A stretch of 9,150 bases of DNA from an uncultured Schwartzia sp. (GTDB lineage Bacteria > Bacillota > Negativicutes > Selenomonadales > Selenomonadaceae), in assembly GCA_905373705.1 (NCBI GenBank), contig CAJPUA010000024.1:1-9150 (forward strand). Reading direction: 5' to 3'. Of this stretch, positions 1 to 6,635 are shown piece after piece. Position 1 is the first letter of the stretch; the number at the start of each line of letters is the position of its first letter. The position numbers and the translations under genes were made by a program. A model generated the notes under the pieces. That model did not search any database, was not told the DNA's origin, and saw only the letters and a program-made list of their open reading frames with translations.

Positions 1-1110
1 CTGTACCTGACGACGGAATTAGGCGTCGGCCACGAGGCGGTCAATCTCTGGTCAGGCATCGTCTTTTCCGGGAGCTTCGTCGTCAGCGCCGTCATGGCCC
101 CGATATGGGGGCGCATGGCGGATACGAAAGGGAAGCGGGTCATGGCCATTCGGGCCAGCTTTCTTCTCTCGGTGAGCTACTTTTTCGGCGGCCTTGTGGA
201 AACGCCTTTACAGCTCACCCTCATGCGCCTCTTTCAGGGCTTTGCCGCCGGCCTTTGGCCTATGGATTTGGCGCTCATGACGCTCTACGCGCCGCCGCAG
301 AAACTGGGCTTTTCCCTCGGCGTTCTCCAGGGCGCGCTCACCGCCGGAGGCATCATCGGCCCCTTGGCCGGCGGCTTTTTAGCCGAGGCCTTCGGCATGC
401 GTCCTTCCTTTTTCGTAGCGGCGGCGGCTCTCTTCTTAAACTGTCTGATGTTCGTCTTCGTCATCAAGGAGCCGCCGGCGCCGCCCACCATGGCGGCGGG
501 CGAGCCGCCCGAAGATACCGGCACCCTTCTCCATGCCCCCCTCATTCGCGTCATGCTCCTCTGCTCGGGCCTCGTACAGATGGTCATTCTCATCTTACAG
601 CCCATCCTCACCACCTATATCACCTATCTGGCGGGCGAATTGGAAAATCTCGCCCTCATTTCGGGCTTCGTCTTTTCCCTCGGCGGCTTTGCCGGGGCTA
701 TCGCCGCCCCCGGCTGGGGGTGGCTGGGGCAGCGCCGGGGCTTTTTCCCGGTGATGATCATGGCCTTGACCTTGGCGGGAGTGGCCATTCTCCTGCAGGG
801 CATGATGGGCGCGCTTTACCCCTTCGCCCTCTGTCAATTCATCTGCGGTCTCTTCTTCTGCGGCATCCATCCGTCCATCAACGCCCTCTTAGCCGATCAT
901 ACCGCCGCGAACGTCAAAGGACGGCTCTTCGGCCTGATGTTCGCGGCCCAGCAGGTAGGCTCCATCGCGGGGCCGATCTTAGGCGGCACCGTCGCCACCT
1001 ATCTCGGCATGCACTACGTCTTCTATACGGCGGGCTTCATCCTCTTATCCATGGCCGCCCTCCTTCGCTTATCCGGACAAAGGCTCCTGCCTTCGCCCCT
1101 CCACCGCTGA
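1..1110 (+). CDS. MFS multidrug efflux transporter, MdtG-like (5' end outside window)
   Basis: The frame is open from the first base of the window, so the start lies upstream. The visible 369 residues end at a TGA. The protein is a hydrophobic major facilitator superfamily permease of the inner membrane, expected to export drugs by proton antiport. Residues 14-33 (beginning VNLWSGIVFS) and the following loop motif GRMADTKGKR (residues 37-46, MFS motif A between helices 2 and 3) closely resemble remembered E. coli MdtG, a fosmidomycin/deoxycholate exporter of about 408 residues. On that comparison about 40 residues, including helix 1, are missing to the left. A second half with its own GxLGxRRG-like loop follows a short hydrophilic linker (about residues 157-175). 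The gene is convergent with the RclA-like gene and shares a hairpin terminator with it. The substrate cannot be told from sequence. The family is secure; the MdtG assignment is likely but from memory. Confidence 0.9.
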   Translation: MYLTTELGVGHEAVNLWSGIVFSGSFVVSAVMAPIWGRMADTKGKRVMAIRASFLLSVSYFFGGLVETPLQLTLMRLFQGFAAGLWPMDLALMTLYAPPQKLGFSLGVLQGALTAGGIIGPLAGGFLAEAFGMRPSFFVAAAALFLNCLMFVFVIKEPPAPPTMAAGEPPEDTGTLLHAPLIRVMLLCSGLVQMVILILQPILTTYITYLAGELENLALISGFVFSLGGFAGAIAAPGWGWLGQRRGFFPVMIMALTLAGVAILLQGMMGALYPFALCQFICGLFFCGIHPSINALLADHTAANVKGRLFGLMFAAQQVGSIAGPILGGTVATYLGMHYVFYTAGFILLSMAALLRLSGQRLLPSPLHR

Positions 1111-1132
1111 TCGGGAAAATCATTCATTCACG

Positions 1133-1182
1133 GCGAAAAAGCCGGAGGCTGCGGCACATTCCGCAGCCTCCGGCTTTTTCGC
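1133..1182. terminator. Bidirectional intrinsic terminator, 22-bp perfect stem
   Basis: Bases 1133-1154 pair perfectly with 1161-1182 around a 6-base loop (1155-1160). The stem has a GC-rich core flanked by A5 on the left and T5 on the right, so each strand ends in a U-run. It lies 22 bases after the stop of the + strand transporter and 83 bases after the stop of the convergent minus-strand oxidoreductase. It can therefore end both transcripts. Confidence 0.9.
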
Positions 1183-1265
1183 GCCATGCGTCCCGACGCC
1201 CCATATAGTATTCTGCCACGCCGCCTCAGTTCATAAAAACACGGCATCGTCCGCTGCAGCTTCTC

Positions 1266-2618
1266 TCACAGCGCGAAAAGATCGTTCAGCGCTTCCGACA
1301 TCGTGGGGTGCGTGTAGATGAAATCGCGCAGCTCCGCCGCTTTGATATCATGATCCATCGCCAGCTTAATGAGATTGATGATCTCATACGCTTCCGGGCA
1401 AAGGAGCGCCGCCCCTAATATCCGTCCGCTGTCTTTCTCCAGAATCGCCTTCAAAATCCCCTCTGTCTTTTTCAACACTCGCGCCTTGGGGATCGCCGCC
1501 GTCGGCAGCGTGACAACGCGGTAATTGCGCTTTTCCGCCGCCGCTTCCGCTTCGCTCATCCCCACCCGGGCAAAGGGCGGATCAATATAGAGCGCGTAAG
1601 AGAACGCCCCGCGGTTGCGCGTCGTCCGGCGACCGTCCCCCGCCATGTCCGACAAGATGATCCGGCTGTCGTCGAGGGAAATATAGGTAAACTGCAAATT
1701 GCCGCAAACATCCCCCGCCGCCCAGATATTTTCCACTGACGTCCGCAGGTGTTCGTCCGTCCTGACGGCGCCGCGCTCCGTCAGCTCGATTCCGGCGCGC
1801 TCAGCCTGAAGCAGCTCGGTATTCGGCGTGCGGCCGGTGGCGGCGAGGACCACGTCGCCATCGAGAGCTTCTTCACGTCCGTTTTTCGAATAATAGACAC
1901 GAGCGCCTTCGATTCTTTGGGGCGCAGCCTCCGTGAGAACCGTAATTCCTTTTGCCTCCAGGACCGCCCGAATCGCGGCGGCCATGTCCGCGTCCTCCTT
2001 CGGCAGAAAAACCGAACCGTGCTGTAAAATCGTCACCTGACTGCCAAAATTCGCGTACAGGGAAGCAAACTCCAGCCCGATATAGCCGCCGCCGATGATA
2101 GTTAAGCGTCGTGGGAGTCGGGTAAGATCCATCATGGTCTCGGAAACGTAAACCAACGGATTGTCCTCTAGGCCCGGAATGTTCGGCAAAGCAGGCCGCG
2201 AACCGGTATTGATCACGAATTTTTCCGCCGACAGCACGCGGCTGCCACCACCCGCTGTCGCCACCTCAATCGTGTTTTTATCTAAAAACGACGCTGTGCC
2301 GTCGATGACCTCCACGCCGACCTTAACTAACTTATCGTAATTCGCCGCCCGCAGCGCACGAGTCAGTTCCGTCTTCCCGCGCACCGCTTCTTCATAGAAC
2401 CGCGGCTGTTCCTGTGGCTCCTGCGGCGCAGCCCCAGCTTCCATCACCAACCGCTTCGACGGAATACAGCCGACATTGATACACGTTCCGCCGTACAGGC
2501 GCGCGTCTTTTTCAATAAGCGCCACCCGCTTATTTTGGCTCGCCAGCTTACCGGCCAAGGTTTTACCCGCCTTACCAAAGCCAATCACCACCAGATCGTA
2601 CTTCTCCCCGTTTGGCAT
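1266..2618 (-). CDS. rclA: RclA-type pyridine nucleotide-disulfide oxidoreductase (FAD flavoprotein)
   Basis: A 450-residue cytoplasmic flavoprotein of the glutathione reductase/mercuric reductase superfamily. It has an FAD Rossmann motif (GFGKAG, 13-18) and a redox-active disulfide GGTCINVGC with Cys46 and Cys51. The NAD(P) Rossmann motif is GGGYIG (176-181), followed by ATGRTPN (260-266) and the second FAD motif AAGD (300-303). The C-terminal dimer domain carries the catalytic His437-Pro and Glu442. It lacks the N-terminal metal-binding domain and C-terminal vicinal cysteines of MerA. The sequence follows remembered E. coli RclA along its whole length (for example the FTYISLDD segment). RclA protects against hypochlorous acid and reduces Cu(II). 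The ATG start has a GAGGAG at 2629-2634, 10 bases upstream, and a closer GGAG. The gene appears monocistronic with its own promoter. Residue 199, at the end of the NAD(P)-binding strand, is Gln where I recall Glu in E. coli RclA. The true substrate is unproven. Confidence 0.85.
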   Translation of the reverse strand: MPNGEKYDLVVIGFGKAGKTLAGKLASQNKRVALIEKDARLYGGTCINVGCIPSKRLVMEAGAAPQEPQEQPRFYEEAVRGKTELTRALRAANYDKLVKVGVEVIDGTASFLDKNTIEVATAGGGSRVLSAEKFVINTGSRPALPNIPGLEDNPLVYVSETMMDLTRLPRRLTIIGGGYIGLEFASLYANFGSQVTILQHGSVFLPKEDADMAAAIRAVLEAKGITVLTEAAPQRIEGARVYYSKNGREEALDGDVVLAATGRTPNTELLQAERAGIELTERGAVRTDEHLRTSVENIWAAGDVCGNLQFTYISLDDSRIILSDMAGDGRRTTRNRGAFSYALYIDPPFARVGMSEAEAAAEKRNYRVVTLPTAAIPKARVLKKTEGILKAILEKDSGRILGAALLCPEAYEIINLIKLAMDHDIKAAELRDFIYTHPTMSEALNDLFAL

Positions 2619-2656
2619 GCTCTCCTCACTCCTCGTTGCTCGTGTTAGTCAGGGAA

Positions 2657-2665
2657 ATTATACCA
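2657..2665 (-). promoter_or_regulatory. Extended -10 promoter of the RclA-like gene
   Basis: On the minus strand TGG immediately precedes a perfect TATAAT (-10 at 2657-2662, TG extension at 2664-2665). No good TTGACA-like -35 exists at 16-18 bases, which fits an extended -10 promoter. Initiation near 2650 would give a leader of about 32 bases before the ATG at 2618. Confidence 0.65.
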
Positions 2666-2675
2666 GATAATTTTT

Positions 2676-2693
2676 GCTCCGCCTATAAGGAGC
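2676..2693. promoter_or_regulatory. Inverted repeat over the -35 region, candidate operator
   Basis: GCTCC (2676-2680) and GGAGC (2689-2693) form a perfect inverted repeat with an 8-base spacer. It begins 13 bases upstream of the TATAAT of the RclA-like gene, so it covers the -35 position. This is where an activator or repressor could bind. The arms are short and chance occurrence is possible. Confidence 0.3.
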
Positions 2694-2777
2694 GGAATAT
2701 ATTTACCGAATCATATTCACGCGGCGCTTTTCCCCCAAAAAAGAACGTGCCCCCGCTCTTCGCTTCAATCCCATAAA

Positions 2778-2805
2778 AAAAGAGGAAGCCCCCGCTTCCT
2801 CTTTT
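2778..2805 (-). terminator. Intrinsic terminator of the fum-sdh cluster
   Basis: Bases 2778-2789 pair with 2794-2805 (12 bp, 4-base loop). On the minus strand the stem runs into a run of Ts (complement of the As at 2775-2780). It starts 6 bases after the sdhB stop codon, the expected place for the end of the operon. The + strand side has a broken T-run, so any activity in that direction is weaker. Confidence 0.85.
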
Positions 2806-2811
2806 CGTTTC

Positions 2812-3570
2812 TCAGTGATTAAAAATGTTTTTAACCGCCTGCACGTTGACGTCGCGGTTGAGCTGCGCCAGATAGGTCGTCAGCTTGATGTCCTTGGGGC
2901 AGACCTGTACGCAGTTCTGGCTGTTGCCGCAGCTCGTAATGCCGCCCTTTTCCATGAGGGCACTGAGGCGGACAGGCTTATCGTATTCGCCCAGCGGATT
3001 GATGTTGAAGAGATACGCCTGCACCACCGGCGCAGGACCCAGGAAGTCGGACTGCGGGCCAAAGTTCGGGCAGGCTTCGAGGCAGCAGCCGCAGGTCATG
3101 CAGCGCGAGATCTCGTAGGCCGTTTCCGCCGTGTGGGGGTTCTGCCGCGGCGCTTCATGCACCTTCCAGGAGCCGTCCACATTGATCCAGCCCTGAATTT
3201 TTTTCAGGTTCTCGAACATGACCGAGCGGTCGATCATAAGATCGCGAACCACCGGGAACGACCGCGCCGGAGCGAGGTGAATCGGCCATTTGAAGTTATC
3301 GACCAAGGCACAGCAGGCTTGACATGCCTTGCCGTTAATGACCATCATGCAGGCCCCGCAGACCTTTTCCAGGCAGTTGCACTCCCAGACCACCGGGGGG
3401 ACGCGCTTGCCGTCACGGGTAACCGGGTTCTTCTGGATCTCCATGAGCGCCGCCACCACGTTGAGGGACGGATTATAGGGAACGTCAAACTCCTGCGTGT
3501 ACGGCTTTTCCTCCGGACCGTCCTGACGCTCGATGACAAAGGTGACGTATTTCGGTTTTTGTTCTGCCAT
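2812..3570 (-). CDS. sdhB: Succinate dehydrogenase/fumarate reductase iron-sulfur subunit
   Basis: Electron-transfer subunit carrying electrons between the SdhA flavin and the membrane cytochrome b. It has 252 residues from the chosen start. The N-terminal ferredoxin fold holds the [2Fe-2S] ligands Cys66, Cys71, Cys74 and Cys86, with spacing identical to E. coli SdhB. The C-terminal domain has CxxCxxCxxxCP (Cys157, 160, 163, 167) plus Cys214, Cys220 and Cys224-Pro. By homology Cys157/160/163/224 bind [4Fe-4S] and Cys167/214/220 bind [3Fe-4S]. All ten ligands are present. A longer frame starts at an ATG at 3588 that overlaps the sdhA stop as ATGA. I prefer the ATG at 3570 because GGGAGG sits 8 bases before it. 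The gene is last in the cluster and is followed at once by a terminator. Confidence 0.95.
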   Translation of the reverse strand: MAEQKPKYVTFVIERQDGPEEKPYTQEFDVPYNPSLNVVAALMEIQKNPVTRDGKRVPPVVWECNCLEKVCGACMMVINGKACQACCALVDNFKWPIHLAPARSFPVVRDLMIDRSVMFENLKKIQGWINVDGSWKVHEAPRQNPHTAETAYEISRCMTCGCCLEACPNFGPQSDFLGPAPVVQAYLFNINPLGEYDKPVRLSALMEKGGITSCGNSQNCVQVCPKDIKLTTYLAQLNRDVNVQAVKNIFNH

Positions 3571-3578
3571 TCCAGTAG

Positions 3579-3584
3579 CCTCCC
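3579..3584 (-). promoter_or_regulatory. Ribosome binding site deciding the sdhB start
   Basis: GGGAGG on the minus strand, 8 bases before the ATG at 3570 and just after the sdhA stop. The in-frame ATG at 3588 has only a weak purine run before it, so the shorter protein is favoured. Confidence 0.7.
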
Positions 3585-5348
3585 TCATTCTTTCTTCGCA
3601 ACAGCGTAGTTACGCGCCCGCGGCTTGATAAGCGAATGATCGAAATCCTCATAAGTGATGATGGGTTCCTCGGTCTTCGGATCGTAGTCCGCGATGGTAA
3701 TCTTCATGAACCGTTCATCGTCCCGGTTGGGGAATTCCCGCTTAAAGTGCGCCCCCCGGCTTTCATCCCGCAGGCGGGCGGCGCGGGTGACGATGAGGGC
3801 GTAGAGGATCATGTTCCGCAGCTGGCGAGTGAACATGGCCTCTTGATTGGCCCAGTGACCATGGTCGGTGAGGCCGATGTTATCCCAACGCGCCAAGATC
3901 TTTTTGACTTCGTCGAAACAGTAGTCAAGATCCTTATTGATACGCTCAATGGTGACGTATTTGTTCATCAGGCGACCCAGCTCCTGATGAAGCTCGTGGG
4001 CGTTCTCCGCCCCTTCCATCTTGAGAATCTTCTCAAATTCGTCGACACACTCGAGCCGGGCCGCCTCGAGCTCCGCCTCGGTGAGTTCGGAGCCGCGCTC
4101 GCCCTCGTTTGCCCATTTGATGCACTCGGGCCCTACTACCGTGCCGGAATAAGCGGCCGAGAGGAGGGAGTTGGCGCCGAGACGGTTCGCTCCGTGGTAC
4201 TGGTAGTCGCACTCGCCGGAAGCCATCAGCCCCGGAATATTCGTATGGTGCAGACGGTCGACCCAAAGCCCCCCCATGGAATAATGGACGGAAGGATAGA
4301 TCAGCATCGGTACCTTCCGCGGATCCTGCCCCATGAATTCCGAATACATTTCCAGGATGCCGCCTAATTTATGCTCTAAATAATCGGCCGGGATGTGCGA
4401 AAGGTCAAGGTAGACCTTGTTTTCGCCGTCTACGCCGAGGTGCTGGTTCACGCAGACATCGTAAATCGCGCGGGACGCCACGTCGCGGGGGACGAGATTC
4501 CCGTAGGCGGGATACATCTCCTCTAAGAAGTACCACGGTTTGCCGTCCTTGTAGACCCAGATGCGCCCGCCTTCGCCGCGGCAGGCCTCGGACATGAGCC
4601 GGTTCTTGTCGGTACCGGGGATGGCCGTCGGATGGATCTGGATAAACTCCGGGTTGGCGATGTGCGCCCCCTGCTGGTAGACGGCGGAGATGGCCGATCC
4701 GTTGCAGATCGTCGACGCCGTGCAGAGGCCGAATACCTGCCCCGGCCCGCCGGTGGCCAGGATCACGGCGTCTGCCGTGAAGGCTTTGATCTCCATAGAG
4801 TTCATGTTCTGGGCCACCATGCCCCGGCAGACGCCTTCCTGATTGCGGATGATCTTGATGAACTCCCAGAAGACGAAGTTCTTTACCATGCCCTTTGTTT
4901 CCCACTTGCGCACCTGCTCGTCGAGCGCGTAGAGAAGCTGCTGTCCCGTCGTCGATCCGGCAAACACAGTGCGCTTATTCTTCTGCCCCCCGAAGTTTCG
5001 GAGATCGAGAACGCCCTCCGCCGTGCGGGTAAACGGCACGCCCATACGGTCGAACATCTGGATGATCTCCGGCGCCGCTTCGCACATGCCCTTGACGGCC
5101 ACCTGATCCGCCAGGAAGTCGCCGCCGTAAACGGTATCGTCGAAATGCTCGTAGATAGAGTCATGCTCCCCCTTCGTATCCATGCAGGCGTTTATACCGC
5201 CCTGGGCGCACAGCGAATGAGAGCGCTTATAGGGACAGTAGGAAAAGATCCACGCCTCGCTCCCGGCTTCACAGACCTTAAGAGCCGCCATCAGGCCGGA
5301 AATCCCGCCGCCTACAATGAGAATGCGATGTTTTTTGACTTTAGCCAA
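3585..5348 (-). CDS. sdhA: Succinate dehydrogenase/fumarate reductase flavoprotein subunit, Bacillus type
   Basis: Catalytic subunit that interconverts fumarate and succinate on the cytoplasmic face of the membrane. It has 587 residues, the usual length for the B. subtilis type. The FAD Rossmann motif GGGISGL is at 13-19. RSHSLCAQGG contains His44, the expected site of covalent FAD attachment. Substrate and catalytic residues match the family: His239 (HPTAIPG), Glu254 and Arg257 (SEACRGEGG), Arg288 (VPRD, proton shuttle), His355 (HYSMGG) and Arg389 (ANRLGANS). The start is a TTG with AAGGAG 9 bases upstream; no ATG fits better. The gene lies 21 bases after sdhC, with sdhB directly after it. 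Sequence alone does not set the direction of the reaction. In an anaerobe with an adjacent fumarase I infer fumarate reduction, so frdA would be an equally fair name. Confidence 0.96.
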   Translation of the reverse strand: MAKVKKHRILIVGGGISGLMAALKVCEAGSEAWIFSYCPYKRSHSLCAQGGINACMDTKGEHDSIYEHFDDTVYGGDFLADQVAVKGMCEAAPEIIQMFDRMGVPFTRTAEGVLDLRNFGGQKNKRTVFAGSTTGQQLLYALDEQVRKWETKGMVKNFVFWEFIKIIRNQEGVCRGMVAQNMNSMEIKAFTADAVILATGGPGQVFGLCTASTICNGSAISAVYQQGAHIANPEFIQIHPTAIPGTDKNRLMSEACRGEGGRIWVYKDGKPWYFLEEMYPAYGNLVPRDVASRAIYDVCVNQHLGVDGENKVYLDLSHIPADYLEHKLGGILEMYSEFMGQDPRKVPMLIYPSVHYSMGGLWVDRLHHTNIPGLMASGECDYQYHGANRLGANSLLSAAYSGTVVGPECIKWANEGERGSELTEAELEAARLECVDEFEKILKMEGAENAHELHQELGRLMNKYVTIERINKDLDYCFDEVKKILARWDNIGLTDHGHWANQEAMFTRQLRNMILYALIVTRAARLRDESRGAHFKREFPNRDDERFMKITIADYDPKTEEPIITYEDFDHSLIKPRARNYAVAKKE

Positions 5349-5357
5349 TTAAGTTCT

Positions 5358-5363
5358 CTCCTT
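5358..5363 (-). promoter_or_regulatory. Ribosome binding site supporting the TTG start of sdhA
   Basis: AAGGAG on the minus strand with a 9-base gap to the TTG at 5346-5348. It lies in the 21-base gap after sdhC and is the main reason to accept a TTG start. Confidence 0.8.
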
Positions 5364-5369
5364 TTCCAG

Positions 5370-5987
5370 TCAGATGAGATAGACGGCCATGAACGCCAGA
5401 GAAATCAGGCAAAGAAACGCGCACAGCGCCATGCTGAGAGCGTTGATCACCTTCTGAATCCGCGGTCCTTTAGCGATGCCCCAGGTCATGCAGAAGGTCG
5501 TTATGCCGTTACAGAAGTGGAAAATCGCCGCCCACATGCCGATGAGATAAAGCACCCAGACGACCGGGTTGCTGAAATAGCTATCCAGAAGCTGGAAGGA
5601 GATGTGGGTACCGCCGCCCTTGACGAGGACACGTAAATAAAAGACGTGCCATGCCAGAAAGACAAGCAAATACCAAGCGGTCAGGCGCTGAAGCCAGAAC
5701 TGGATATTATTGAGATACGGATAGCTCTGCGGATTATTTTTTGCCTGCCAGGCGATGTATATCCCGTAGAGCGCGTGAAAGAGAAACGGCGTGGCCACCA
5801 GCCCGATCTCCAACGGGAGCATGATGAACCAGGGAATGGACGCCAACAGGTCAACCGCGGAGTTAAACGACGCCGGGCTGATGAGGACACGGGCGTTTGT
5901 CAGGATATGTTCCAGCAAAAAGCCTCCCAGACAGACCAGCCCGCACAAAGAATGCGCGCGGCGCAGATAAAATGTCACATTATACAT
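5370..5987 (-). CDS. sdhC: Succinate dehydrogenase/fumarate reductase cytochrome b558 subunit (diheme)
   Basis: Membrane anchor that binds two b hemes and exchanges electrons with menaquinone. It has 205 residues in five predicted membrane helices, at about 11-33, 54-80, 100-120, 141-165 and 175-203. The histidines that ligate the two hemes in B. subtilis SdhC (His28, 70, 113, 155) correspond to His27, His71, His114 and His157. His12, in the segment RRAHSL, matches another conserved one. There is no separate SdhD, as expected for the single-anchor (type B) enzyme. The start is the ATG at 5987 with GAGGAGG 6 bases before it. A longer frame from a TTG at 6002 would begin inside that ribosome binding site. 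Helix V contains no acidic residue (see findings). The gene follows fumarase beta by 71 bases and probably shares its transcript. Confidence 0.94.
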   Translation of the reverse strand: MYNVTFYLRRAHSLCGLVCLGGFLLEHILTNARVLISPASFNSAVDLLASIPWFIMLPLEIGLVATPFLFHALYGIYIAWQAKNNPQSYPYLNNIQFWLQRLTAWYLLVFLAWHVFYLRVLVKGGGTHISFQLLDSYFSNPVVWVLYLIGMWAAIFHFCNGITTFCMTWGIAKGPRIQKVINALSMALCAFLCLISLAFMAVYLI

Positions 5988-5993
5988 GCTAAG

Positions 5994-6000
5994 CCTCCTC
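5994..6000 (-). promoter_or_regulatory. Ribosome binding site deciding the sdhC start
   Basis: GAGGAGG on the minus strand, 6 bases before the ATG at 5985-5987. It overlaps the in-frame TTG at 6000-6002, which rules that codon out as a likely start. Confidence 0.8.
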
Positions 6001-6058
6001 AAGATTTGCTGTCCGAAGCGCTGCCGGCCGGTCGGCCAACCGCGGCCTCGGAAATAAA

Positions 6059-6616
6059 TTAAAGCTGCCGGTAAGGCTTCTGCCCGATCTCGTAAAAGTT
6101 ATTGCCCTCGGAGTCAATGACGACGATGGCGGGGAAATCCTCCACCGTAAGCGCGGCCAAAGCTTCCGGCCCCAGCTCCGGATAGGCGATAACCTCATAC
6201 TTCTTGACGGACTTAGCGATGAGCGCCGCCGCGCCGCCGACCGCGGCAAAATAGGTGACGCCGTTCTTCTTCATGGACTCGATAACTTCGGGCTTTCTGG
6301 AGCCTTTGCCGATCATGCCCTTGATCCCCTGATCGAGCATCGTCGGTGTATAAGCGTCCATACGCCCCGAAGTCGTCGGCCCCGCCGAGCCGATGGGATC
6401 TCCGGGCTTCGCCGGGGTCGGCCCCAGATAGTAAACGATCTGATCATGCCAGTCGATAGGGAGCTTCTCCCCGCGGCTCAGCGCCTCGGTCATGACCTTA
6501 TGCGCCGCGTCGCGGGCGCTGTAAATAATGCCCGTGATGAGGACGCTGTCCCCGGCCTTGAGCTTGCGGGACTGTTCTTCCGTCAGCGGCGTCCGGATAC
6601 GAATTTTCTCTGCCAT
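6059..6616 (-). CDS. Class I (iron-sulfur) fumarate hydratase, beta subunit
   Basis: C-terminal-domain subunit of the two-part class I fumarase/tartrate dehydratase family. With the alpha subunit it hydrates fumarate to L-malate or the reverse in the cytoplasm. It has 185 residues, typical for the family. Visible motifs are GIIYSARDAAHK (29-40), the substrate-binding loop AGPTTSGRMDAYTP (78-91), GKG (103-105) and AVGGAAAL (125-132). The start is the ATG at 6616, with GGGGGAG 10 bases upstream in the 19-base gap after the alpha gene. A longer open frame reaching 6757 runs inside the alpha gene and does not look like protein of this family. The specificity could be L(+)-tartrate dehydratase, but the neighbouring sdhCAB genes make fumarase the better call. 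Confidence 0.92.
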   Translation of the reverse strand: MAEKIRIRTPLTEEQSRKLKAGDSVLITGIIYSARDAAHKVMTEALSRGEKLPIDWHDQIVYYLGPTPAKPGDPIGSAGPTTSGRMDAYTPTMLDQGIKGMIGKGSRKPEVIESMKKNGVTYFAAVGGAAALIAKSVKKYEVIAYPELGPEALAALTVEDFPAIVVIDSEGNNFYEIGQKPYRQL

Positions 6617-6635
6617 AATACGATTTCTCCCCCTC

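Noticed and set aside
105..1208. + strand open frame of 367 codons overlapping the MFS gene in another frame
   Set aside because: Arg/His/Pro-rich shadow of the transporter; it also runs through the terminator hairpin at 1133-1182.
1183..1265. Possible small gene between the terminator and the RclA-like gene
   Set aside because: No open frame with a ribosome binding site was seen; it reads as a 3' untranslated stretch.
3571..3588. Longer sdhB start forming an ATGA overlap with sdhA
   Set aside because: Possible, but the strong GGGAGG lies downstream of this ATG and is properly spaced from the ATG at 3570.
2815..3609. + strand open frame of 264 codons antisense to sdhB
   Set aside because: It covers the sdhB coding sequence, whose ten iron-sulfur ligands are intact; the antisense frame is compositional shadow.
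4632..5636. Long + strand open frame of 334 codons antisense to sdhA and sdhC
   Set aside because: It lies wholly opposite well-conserved sdhA/sdhC. The translation is rich in Arg, His, Asp and Val, as expected for the reverse of GC-rich codons, and resembles no family.
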